From assembly GCA_900538465.1 (NCBI GenBank), contig UPXV01000038.1:1-20817 (forward strand): 20,817 bases of DNA, read 5' to 3'. This stretch comes from an uncultured Erysipelotrichaceae bacterium. Lineage in GTDB: Bacteria; Bacillota_I; Bacilli_A; Erysipelotrichales; Coprobacillaceae. A program made the position numbers and the translations under genes. The notes beneath the pieces are model-generated. The model was not told the DNA's origin. It was given only the letters and a program-made list of their open reading frames with translations, and ran no database searches. Positions within the stretch are counted from its first letter, which is position 1. Each line of letters opens with the position of its first letter. Below are positions 1 to 6,949 of the stretch, piece after piece.

Positions 1-1284
1 AAAGTGAGATTGCACCATTTAAGAACATCATCAATGAATGGGTGGCAAGAGATACCAGCCGTAAAGTGAAATCAGCATTTAAGACAAAATTTGCAGAGGG
101 TGCGTATTACGGTGCTTATGCTCCGTTAGGATATAAGAAACACCCAGACATCAAAGGAAAATTGCTGGTTGATGAGGAAACGAAATGGATTATTGAAAAA
201 ATTTTTTCTTTAGCCTATCAAGGTTACGGAAGTGCAAAAATCACAAAGCAGTTAAGAGCAGAAGAAGTTCCTACACCTGCATGGCTGAATTTTACAAGAT
301 ACGGTACTTTTGCACATATCTTTGAGGGGAAACCCGAAAGCAAGCGTTATGAATGGACGATTGCTCATGTCAAGGCAATATTGAAAAATGAGGTATACAT
401 CGGCAACAGCGTACATAACAAACAATCCACAGTATCATTCAAGAGCAAGAAGAAAGTGAGAAAGCCTGAAAGTGAATGGTTTCGAGTGGAAGATACGCAT
501 GAACCGATTATTGAAAAAGATGTATTCTATCGTGTGCAGGAGCAGATAAAATCAAGGCGTAGACAGACAAAGGAAAAGGCAACACCGATATTTGCAGGGC
601 TTGTCAAGTGTGCGGATTGTGGCTGGTCTATGCGATTTGCGACAAATAAGGCAAATAAAACACCGTATAGTTATTATTCTTGCACATTTTATGCACAGTT
701 TGGCAAAGGCTATTGTTCTATGCACTATATCCGCTATGATGTGCTGTATCAAGCCGTATTGGAACGCTTGCAGTATTGGGCTAAGGCAGTACAGCAGGAC
801 GAAGAAAAGGTCTTAAATAAGATACAAAAGGCTGGCAATGCAGAGCGAATACGGGAAAAGAAGAAAAAGGCAAGTGCCTTGAAGAAAGCCGAGAACCGAC
901 AAAATGAGATTGACCGTTTATTTGCGAAAATGTATGAAGATAGAGCCTGTGAGAAGATAACAGAACGAAACTTCATTATGCTGTCGGGAAAATATCAAAA
1001 GGAACAGATAGAACTGGAACAGCAGATAACAAACCTAAGAGAAGAACTAAGTAAAATGGAACAGGATATGATAGGTGCTGAAAAGTGGATTGAGTTAATC
1101 AAAGAATATTCCGTACCAAAGGAACTGACAGCACCGTTATTAAATGCAATGATAGAAAAAATACTCATTCACGAAGCAACAACGAATGAGGATAACGAAA
1201 GAATACAGGAAATAGAGATATACTACCGATTTATTGGAAAAGTAGACTGATAAATAGGGTTTATATCTTTAACTAAGGGAAAGC
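1..1284 (+). mobile_element. Right-hand end of an integrated serine-recombinase element
   Basis: The stretch is almost entirely the 3' part of a large serine recombinase gene. Directly after it the reading frame of an unrelated host-type gene begins inside a conserved domain. Such recombinases are normally encoded at one end of the integrative element, phage or transposon they move, so the most likely reading is that the element boundary lies about 20-35 bp after the recombinase stop. The recombinase also uses visibly more G/C-rich codons than the AT-rich genes downstream. The rest of the element and its other end lie outside the window, so its class (conjugative, mobilisable or prophage) cannot be stated. 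Confidence 0.6.
3..1250 (+). CDS. Large serine recombinase, 5'-truncated by the window edge
   Basis: Site-specific DNA integrase/excisionase of the large serine recombinase family. The frame is open from base 3, and the first residues (SEIAPFKNIINEWVARDTSRK) are the end of the catalytic resolvase domain, so the GTG at 42 is not the true start and the catalytic serine lies upstream of the window. Next comes the Recombinase domain (GAYAPLGYKKHP to about residue 175 counted from 42). A zinc ribbon follows with CADCGWSM and two later cysteines near residues 214 and 223. A charged coiled-coil region (about 245-350) and a C-terminal tail ending EIYYRFIGKVD resemble the DUF4368-type ends of Firmicute transposon recombinases. 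It is the last gene of the element, with no terminator before the host junction. Confidence 0.9.
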   Translation, partial: SEIAPFKNIINEWVARDTSRKVKSAFKTKFAEGAYYGAYAPLGYKKHPDIKGKLLVDEETKWIIEKIFSLAYQGYGSAKITKQLRAEEVPTPAWLNFTRYGTFAHIFEGKPESKRYEWTIAHVKAILKNEVYIGNSVHNKQSTVSFKSKKKVRKPESEWFRVEDTHEPIIEKDVFYRVQEQIKSRRRQTKEKATPIFAGLVKCADCGWSMRFATNKANKTPYSYYSCTFYAQFGKGYCSMHYIRYDVLYQAVLERLQYWAKAVQQDEEKVLNKIQKAGNAERIREKKKKASALKKAENRQNEIDRLFAKMYEDRACEKITERNFIMLSGKYQKEQIELEQQITNLREELSKMEQDMIGAEKWIELIKEYSVPKELTAPLLNAMIEKILIHEATTNEDNERIQEIEIYYRFIGKVD

Positions 1285-1290
1285 GGAACC
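1273..1290. other. Probable element/chromosome junction (attachment site)
   Basis: Read in the frame of the downstream gene, GAA AGC GGA ACC AGC CTT CCA gives E-S-G-T-S-L-P, the usual end of an XRE helix-turn-helix (typically K-W-E-x-G-x-S-L-P-D-I-S-L-L). The expected W codon TGG is replaced by AGG and everything upstream is unrelated, with an in-frame TAA at 1270-1272. Host DNA therefore seems to begin at about GGGAAAG (1277-1283), which would hold the crossover dinucleotide. The exact core cannot be fixed without the other end. Confidence 0.55.
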
Positions 1291-3210
1291 AGCCTTCCAG
1301 ATATTTCATTGCTTCAAGACTTAGCAAACATATTAGATGTAAGTGTTGATGAAATTTTAAGTGGAGAAGATTCATTGATGACACAAGAAAAAGAAGTTCA
1401 TCAATATCATATTTTTCATATAAATCAGGATATTTATAAAACATATTATCAAGAACAACTTTATCAAAAACAATTATTATTAGGATTTATTTTTGTCTTG
1501 GCTTCAGTGTTTTTAATGGGAGGATATGCTTTATTTTCTATTGAACGTTATATTCAAAAACATATGGATATTTTTGGTATGATGTTGATGCTTCTTGGAG
1601 TGATATGTTTCTTTTTACCTTTCATATGGAAAATAGTTAAAGTTCACTCTTCTCATGTCAAAGAAAGCCAATATCAGTTTTTTGATGATCATATAAAATA
1701 TAAACAAGATGGTAAAGAAATTGAATATTTTTATTGGAATATAAAACAAGTTAAAGAATTTGATTCTTTTGTTGTATGGATATGTGGAAAAGATATCTTA
1801 TTCTTAGATAAGAAGGATTATTTACTTATTCAAAACAGATTAACATCTGAAGTGATAAAGCCTATAAATAAATATCAAAAAAGAAAACTATGGGTATTGA
1901 TTATTTTATTTGCATTGGTAACTTTACTTACATGTCTTTTTATAGGTTATCAAATTATTTTAAAAAGATTTCAATTTGAATTCATTTTTGAACAATTCAA
2001 TATTATTATTCCAACAACAATACTCATCCTCATAGTAAACATAATCTTATTGTTTAAAATGAAAATAACAAAAATGATTGGATGGAGTATGACAATTATA
2101 AGTGTTCTTTTTCTCATAGCAAGTTATTATATAGGAGATAGCGTTTCAGCATACAATACATATTATTCAATATCACCAGACTTTTCATCAAAGCTTGTTA
2201 TAAAACAAAATAAAGAAACAGGAAAAGTTTATGATTACCATTATCAATTTCTTTGCTTTGCAAGACAAAGTGAAGCTTTTGATAGCCAAGTGAATAGCCA
2301 AATCACAACAAAATGGTTAAATGGAGACAATAATTTAGTGACTTATGATAATGGTCAACAAGTTTATGTTGCGACATATGGAGATAGAGGAAATGGTATT
2401 TCTTATTATCAAGTTGCAGGTTCATTAGTTGGAAAATGGATTCCTCAAAATGATGAGGATAAGGCATATGAGGTGAATGTTGAAAATGGTGCAATAACAA
2501 TTTCATTAGATAATGATTCTATGACATTTTCTTATCAGGAAATTGAACAATATGGAACAACAGCAATTGTTTTAAAGAAAGGATCAAATCCACAATATGT
2601 TATAGCATTAAACAAAAATTGTGAATTAGATAAAAACTATCAAATTAAAGACGGTGGAACAATAACGATTGTTGATGCTCATCATCCATCACCTGTTGAG
2701 TTATTTTGTTCAACACCAAAACAAAATGACGATCGTTTAGTCGACATAGAAGAGGAAAAAAGGGAAGAAGCACAAAGCTTTATTAATACAATGCAAGATA
2801 TAGCTCATAATGATCAAAAATATAAAGACTTTGAATCAAGATCAGATATCTTTAAAATAGATACAACTTCAACAGATTATTTTGAAGTCGCAAGAAGAGC
2901 ATATTTTGAAGAATATGCCAAACCAAATGATTCGGGTATAAAAGTAGATGAGCAAATTACTACGATTACAGTTGAAGCAGGAACAATTGATGATTTTTAT
3001 GTGAATATAAAATCGGTAGGAACATATTCCTCAAATATTGAATCAGAGACAGGTGGTATGGATGTTCATTATCGTATTATGAAAGCAAGTACTGGTTATC
3101 TTGTTGGTTCTTGTTCTCCAACAATCAATTATAATGTGGGGCTGGTCCCTCTTAACCCAATGATAAGTAAAGATGTATCAGAGAATCCTATCTATCATTA
3201 TACAAAATAA
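1273..3210 (+). pseudogene. XRE-type regulator/membrane protein, N-terminus lost at element junction
   Basis: The first residues (SGTSLPDISLLQDLANILDVSVDEILSGE) are the second half of an XRE/Cro helix-turn-helix domain; the first half, about 35-40 residues, is missing. Counting from the TTG at 1309, hydrophobic segments lie near 57-79, 87-107, 193-215, 230-250 and 256-275. A soluble stretch at about 120-175 resembles YcxB-like domains, and a large hydrophilic C-terminal region (about 280-633) is probably outside the membrane. The intact gene would encode a membrane-tethered DNA-binding regulator; its ligand is unknown. The body is free of stops, so the break is probably recent. An ATG at 1378, 11 nt after GGAG, could still give a protein without the HTH. 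Confidence 0.7.
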
Positions 3211-3225
3211 AGGAAGGTATTAAAT

Positions 3226-3549
3226 ATGGCAGAAAAAAGAAAAGAAAGCATTTATAAAACAAAAGAAAGTATGAATCAAGTTTCTGAATTTGATTATTTT
3301 GAATTCTACTTAGATGAGGCGGATAAAATAGCTGAATCGACAGATGAGAGATTAACACATGAAGAAGTATTTACAAAGGAGAGAGAGTTTAAAAGAGAAA
3401 CTTATATAACAAGAAAAGAGATTCTTTTTAAAAGGAATCTCTTTCTTAGTCTACATCTATCTTTGTATATGTTTCAGGATGACTATCAAGATATGATTGT
3501 AAACTTTCAAGCGTTGTATTTTTGTAAAAACTACTTATACTTGTTCTAG
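3226..3549 (+). CDS. Small RelB/DinJ-like protein, C-terminus probably frameshifted
   Basis: Starts 15 bp after the preceding stop, with AAGGAAGG upstream, so it is probably co-transcribed with the HTH/membrane gene. Residues 29-50 (FYLDEADKIAESTDERLTHEE, then VF) resemble the C-terminal part of RelB/DinJ-type antitoxins. No toxin gene is adjacent, so a toxin-antitoxin role is not supported. The annotated frame (107 residues) runs through its own terminator hairpin and 104 bp into the convergent pilin gene, which is unlikely to be original. Restoring one AG unit in the AG repeat at 3380-3387 gives a 61-residue protein ending RESLKEKLI with TAA at 3407-3409, two bases before the hairpin. Gene reality is fairly sure, function is not. 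Confidence 0.5.
   Translation: MAEKRKESIYKTKESMNQVSEFDYFEFYLDEADKIAESTDERLTHEEVFTKEREFKRETYITRKEILFKRNLFLSLHLSLYMFQDDYQDMIVNFQALYFCKNYLYLF
3411..3447. terminator. Bidirectional intrinsic terminator
   Basis: The arms AAAGAGATTC (3415-3424) and GAATCTCTTT (3435-3444) pair perfectly around an AT-rich loop, with A-rich and T-rich flanks. It serves the convergent RelB-like gene (plus) and the prepilin gene (minus), whose TAA stop is at 3446-3448. Confidence 0.7.
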
Positions 3550-4270
3550 AAGAACATTTGTATATTTGTCCACTAACATAAATTAAACTAGCGTTCCATC
3601 CACCATGATCGGTTTGACTATAGTTAGCAAATAAAAATAGTGAAGGATTTTCTACATTATTTAGATAGTAAGGTTTCCAGTATAAATCAGTTTTGCTATC
3701 AGTTTGATTTTTAAGATTTTCACTTACCTTAGAAAAACTCATTTCTTTGGCTATTTTTTCAATAACAGTCTCTCTACCAGCAAATTTGCTTAATTGTTTT
3801 GAAACATATAAATCATTAATTTTAGAAGTGAATTCATTTATTGAATTATCTAGTACAGTTGTTATGGTTTGTTCAATATCTTCTTTAGCTAAAATTGAAT
3901 ATTCAGGATTCATATTTATATCATATAAAACATATAAACCATTAGATGCATTGTATAATAATCGTGTGACTTCTTTATTTGTGACTGTGATTGTTCCTTG
4001 AATCGTTCCACCTTCATTAACAAAATCTTCAATCCATTTGTTATCAGTATCATCTAATGAAACATTGTCATCATGATTTTTAGCATATTTTTCAATAACT
4101 CTTTTTTGAGCGGCAGTGACAATTGCATGACATTCTGTTAAAGCAGGAGCTTCTTGTGCAGTGTCAATATACTTTAAAACAGAAGGGACTGCAACAGCCA
4201 TAAGAACTGCCAATATGACAATCACAACAATGATTTCAATGAGTGTAAAACCTTTTTTGTTTCGTCTCAT
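3446..4270 (-). CDS. Type IV prepilin-like protein with N-terminal methylation motif
   Basis: Secreted pseudopilin/pilin of 274 residues. The N-terminus MRRNKKGFTLIEIIVVIV is a classic class III signal: a short basic leader, prepilin peptidase cleavage expected after G7, new N-terminal F8 (methylated in the family) and the conserved Glu12 at mature position 5. A hydrophobic helix of about 20 residues follows. The rest is a polar domain with no recognised motif, larger than ComGC-type pseudopilins (about 100 residues). The start at 4270 is chosen because GGAGGG lies 7 bp upstream and the motif begins there; an upstream in-frame ATG at 4291 has no such site. No assembly ATPase, platform protein or prepilin peptidase gene is next to it, so it must use machinery encoded elsewhere. 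Confidence 0.88.
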   Translation of the reverse strand: MRRNKKGFTLIEIIVVIVILAVLMAVAVPSVLKYIDTAQEAPALTECHAIVTAAQKRVIEKYAKNHDDNVSLDDTDNKWIEDFVNEGGTIQGTITVTNKEVTRLLYNASNGLYVLYDINMNPEYSILAKEDIEQTITTVLDNSINEFTSKINDLYVSKQLSKFAGRETVIEKIAKEMSFSKVSENLKNQTDSKTDLYWKPYYLNNVENPSLFLFANYSQTDHGGWNASLIYVSGQIYKCSSRTSISSFYKNTTLESLQSYLDSHPETYTKIDVD

Positions 4271-4291
4271 AACAGGACCCTCCTTTTCCAC

Positions 4292-4320
4292 AATATAACA
4301 TTATTTGAAAGAGGTTACAA
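4292..4320 (-). promoter_or_regulatory. Promoter of the prepilin gene
   Basis: On the minus strand, TTGTAA (4315-4320) and TATATT (4292-4297) are separated by 17 bp. A TG one base before the -10 makes it an extended -10 as well. It lies about 20 bp upstream of the prepilin start and is divergent from the reductase promoter. Confidence 0.7.
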
Positions 4321-4348
4321 ACAGAACAGTTTCTTTTTTTGAAAGTTT

Positions 4349-4377
4349 TTGTCATTTTTAACAAAATTCTATATAAT
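4349..4377 (+). promoter_or_regulatory. SigA-type promoter of the aldo/keto reductase gene
   Basis: TTGTCA (4349-4354), 17 bp spacer, TATAAT (4372-4377). The ribosome binding site GGAGG (4388-4392) and the ATG at 4401 follow, giving a very short leader. Confidence 0.75.
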
Positions 4378-4400
4378 ATGGATAGACGGAGGAAAAGACA

Positions 4401-5519
4401 ATGGAAAGAAGAAAATTTGATAAATTGAATATTGAATCATCATTGTTAGGATTTGGATGTATGAGATTTCCATTAGATGAAAATGGAAATATTGAAGAAG
4501 TGGAAGCGGAGAAAATGATTGATTTGGCCATTGCCAATGGGGTAACTTATATTGATACTGCTTATCCTTATCATAATGGTGATAGTGAACCATTTGTAGG
4601 GAGAGTTTTAAAGAAATATGATAGAAGTTCATTTACTCTAGCAACAAAGCTTCCTATTTGGAATGTTCATAGTCAAGAAGAAGCTAGAGAAGTATTTGAA
4701 TCACAATTAAAAAGATTAGATGTTGATTATGTTGATTTTTATTTATTGCATGCTTTGGATGCTGATAAGTGGAAAAAGGTTTTGGAATATCATATTATTG
4801 AATTATGTGAAGAATTAAGACAAGAAGGTAAAATTAAATATTTAGGATTTAGTTTTCATGATGAATTTCATGTTTTTGAAGAGATTATTAGATATCATGA
4901 TTGGGATTTTTGTCAATTACAATTGAATTATATGGATATGGGAATTCAAGCAGGTCAAAAAGGTGTGGATCTTGCTAATGAATTAGGTGTACCTTTGGTT
5001 GTTATGGAACCAATTAAAGGTGGCTCTCTTGCAAGTTTACCAGCTGATGTTACGCATATGTTTAAAGCTTATAATGCTGAAGCGACATTAGCATCTTGGG
5101 CTTTGCGATATGTTGGGACATTGCCAGGTGTCAAAGTCATTTTAAGTGGTATGTCAACTCTTGAACAAGTTAAAGATAATCTTAAAACATTTCAACAATA
5201 TCAAAATCTTAATGAGGAAGAATTAGCAATTGTTAAAAAAGTAGCAGACACATTACATTCACGTACTAAAAATGGATGTACAGGATGTGCATATTGTATG
5301 CCATGTCCTTTTGGTGTTGATATTCCAGCAAACTTTAAATATTGGAATAATCGTTTTGTTTATGATGATGAAAAATTATTTAAAGGAAAATATCAAAAGA
5401 TGGATGTGAAAGCAAAAGCAATCAATTGTAAAGAATGTGGAGCTTGTGAAAAGATGTGTCCACAACAATTACCAATTCGTGCTGATTTAAAAAGAGTTGT
5501 TAAAGATATGGGAGAATAA
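4401..5519 (+). CDS. Aldo/keto reductase with C-terminal 4Fe-4S ferredoxin-type domain
   Basis: NAD(P)H- or ferredoxin-linked oxidoreductase of the COG1453 type, 372 residues, cytoplasmic. The N-terminal TIM-barrel carries the aldo/keto reductase tetrad: Asp52 and Tyr57 in DTAYPY, Lys83 in ATKLP and His117 in LLHAL. The C-terminus has two cysteine clusters: Cys293, 296, 299 and 302 (CTGCAYCMPCP) and Cys343, 346, 349 and 353 (CKECGACEKMCP). These predict two [4Fe-4S] clusters and suggest electron transfer to a protein or low-potential partner. The physiological substrate is not known for this family and the neighbours give no hint. The gene is monocistronic: strong promoter before, hairpin terminator overlapping the stop codon. 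Start supported by GGAGG 8 bp upstream. Confidence 0.92.
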   Translation: MERRKFDKLNIESSLLGFGCMRFPLDENGNIEEVEAEKMIDLAIANGVTYIDTAYPYHNGDSEPFVGRVLKKYDRSSFTLATKLPIWNVHSQEEAREVFESQLKRLDVDYVDFYLLHALDADKWKKVLEYHIIELCEELRQEGKIKYLGFSFHDEFHVFEEIIRYHDWDFCQLQLNYMDMGIQAGQKGVDLANELGVPLVVMEPIKGGSLASLPADVTHMFKAYNAEATLASWALRYVGTLPGVKVILSGMSTLEQVKDNLKTFQQYQNLNEEELAIVKKVADTLHSRTKNGCTGCAYCMPCPFGVDIPANFKYWNNRFVYDDEKLFKGKYQKMDVKAKAINCKECGACEKMCPQQLPIRADLKRVVKDMGE

Positions 5520-5535
5520 TAATATTCTCCTTTTT
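5511..5535 (+). terminator. Terminator of the aldo/keto reductase gene
   Basis: GGAGAATA (5511-5518), loop ATAA, TATTCTCC (5523-5530), then TTTTT. The left arm contains the last codons and part of the TAA stop, so gene end and terminator overlap. Confidence 0.85.
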
Positions 5536-5564
5536 GATTATGATAAAATGGTGTATGATATAAG
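5534..5564 (+). promoter_or_regulatory. Probable promoter of the amidase gene
   Basis: Extended -10 TGATATAAG (5556-5564) with TTGATT (5534-5539) 19 bp upstream of the hexamer. It starts inside the T-run of the preceding terminator. The spacing is long, so the call is tentative. Confidence 0.4.
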
Positions 5565-5585
5565 AAGAGATTTGGAGGGATTTAT

Positions 5586-6905
5586 GTGAATAAGAAAATG
5601 ATAGGAATTATATCTGGAATTGTTGTGGTATGTATATGTATTGGGGGATATTTTTATTTTGATCACCAACATCAACAAAAAATTATAGATTCTATATCTT
5701 TAGAATTTAATGATATGAGTGAAGTAGAATATGGACAAGCAGTCAATGCAGAAAGTTTTATAAAAAGTTCTAATGGTGAAATTCAATATCAAGAAACAAT
5801 TGATGAGAAGAAAGTAGGAAAACAGACATTAAAATTTATAGTGAAAAAAGGAGGACATACAAAAGAATTTACTTATGAATGTACTGTTAAAGATACAAAG
5901 GCTCCGGAAATTGTTTTGACAAAAACAAAAGATCAAATTCAATTTGGTGGAAAGTTTGATATGAAAAAATATATTAAGAGTATCAAAGATCCAGTTGATG
6001 GAGATTTGACATATAAAAAAGAAAGTGATGTTAAAGAGGGAGATACAAACTATTATACATATCATAGTGATGTTGATACCAAAAAGCCTAAAGATTATAA
6101 AATTCAATTGACTGCAGTTGATAAAAATCAAAATAAAACTGAAAAAACTTTATCAATTACAGTTTTAAAAGAAGAGAAAAAGACTGAACCAACAACATCT
6201 TCAACATCTTCAACATCTTCATCAACTTCCTCTTCTTCAAATGGTTCTCCATCAAAACCAACATATACAGCTTCTCCTAATAATAAAGTGATTGTCATTG
6301 ATCCTGGTCATCAAGCACGTGGAAATAGTAGTAAAGAAGCCAATGGTCCTGGTTCTTCTTCAATGAAAGCAAAAGTGACAACAGGTGCAACAGGAGTATC
6401 ATCAAGAAAAGCTGAATCACAAATTAATTTAGAAATCGGATTAAAACTCAAGAGTGAATTACAAGCACGTGGATATACAGTCATTATGACAAGAACAAGT
6501 CAAGGTGTGAATATATCTAACCAACAACGTGCACGAATTGGAAATCAAAATCAGGCAGCGGCAGTTATTCATTTGCATTGTGATAGTTCAAATAGTTCGA
6601 GTGCTAGAGGTGCTCATACAATTACGATTACAAAAAGTAATCCATATTGTTCACAACTTTATAATGCCTCTTCTTCTCTTGCAAGAAATGTTATTTCTGC
6701 TTATTCAAGTGCTACCGGAATCAAAAGTCGAGGGGTTTCTTATCGTGATGATTTAACAGGCTTGAACTGGAGCGAAGTTCCTGCGATTTATATTGAAATG
6801 GGATTTATTTCTAATAGTAGTGAGGATCAATTATTAACATCTTCATCTTTCCAAAATAAGTGTGCAAAAGGAATTGCTAATGGAATAGATAATTATTTTC
6901 ATTAA
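5586..6905 (+). CDS. Membrane-anchored N-acetylmuramoyl-L-alanine amidase (Amidase_3) with Ig-like region
   Basis: Zinc amidase cutting the MurNAc to L-Ala bond of peptidoglycan, acting outside the membrane; 439 residues. An N-terminal signal-anchor helix covers about residues 5-25. Two beta-rich modules follow (about 33-103 and 106-194; the second has TAVDKNQNKT, typical of Ig-like folds), then a Ser/Thr-rich linker (about 200-225). The catalytic domain (233-439) has VIDPGHQ with His242, Glu277 in RKAESQINLE, His329 in VIHLHCDS, and catalytic Glu404 in IYIEMGFISN, so the site is complete. The start is the GTG at 5586, 6 bp after GGAGGG; the ATG two bases upstream is followed directly by TGA. 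Likely role: daughter-cell separation or wall turnover. Monocistronic. Confidence 0.93.
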   Translation: MNKKMIGIISGIVVVCICIGGYFYFDHQHQQKIIDSISLEFNDMSEVEYGQAVNAESFIKSSNGEIQYQETIDEKKVGKQTLKFIVKKGGHTKEFTYECTVKDTKAPEIVLTKTKDQIQFGGKFDMKKYIKSIKDPVDGDLTYKKESDVKEGDTNYYTYHSDVDTKKPKDYKIQLTAVDKNQNKTEKTLSITVLKEEKKTEPTTSSTSSTSSSTSSSSNGSPSKPTYTASPNNKVIVIDPGHQARGNSSKEANGPGSSSMKAKVTTGATGVSSRKAESQINLEIGLKLKSELQARGYTVIMTRTSQGVNISNQQRARIGNQNQAAAVIHLHCDSSNSSSARGAHTITITKSNPYCSQLYNASSSLARNVISAYSSATGIKSRGVSYRDDLTGLNWSEVPAIYIEMGFISNSSEDQLLTSSSFQNKCAKGIANGIDNYFH

Positions 6906-6910
6906 AATGA

Positions 6911-6946
6911 AAACAGAATGCACTTCATTGAAGTCATTCTGTTTTT
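6911..6946. terminator. Bidirectional terminator between amidase and UvrA-like genes
   Basis: ACAGAATG-C-ACTTC, loop ATT, then GAAGTCATTCTGT, flanked by AAAA on the left and TTTTT on the right. The stem is 13 bp with one bulged C, and serves two convergent genes. Confidence 0.85.
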
Positions 6947-6949
6947 CTT

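Noticed and set aside
3226..3549. A toxin-antitoxin module at the RelB-like gene
   Set aside because: No toxin-like gene adjoins it: upstream is the HTH/membrane gene and downstream a convergent prepilin.
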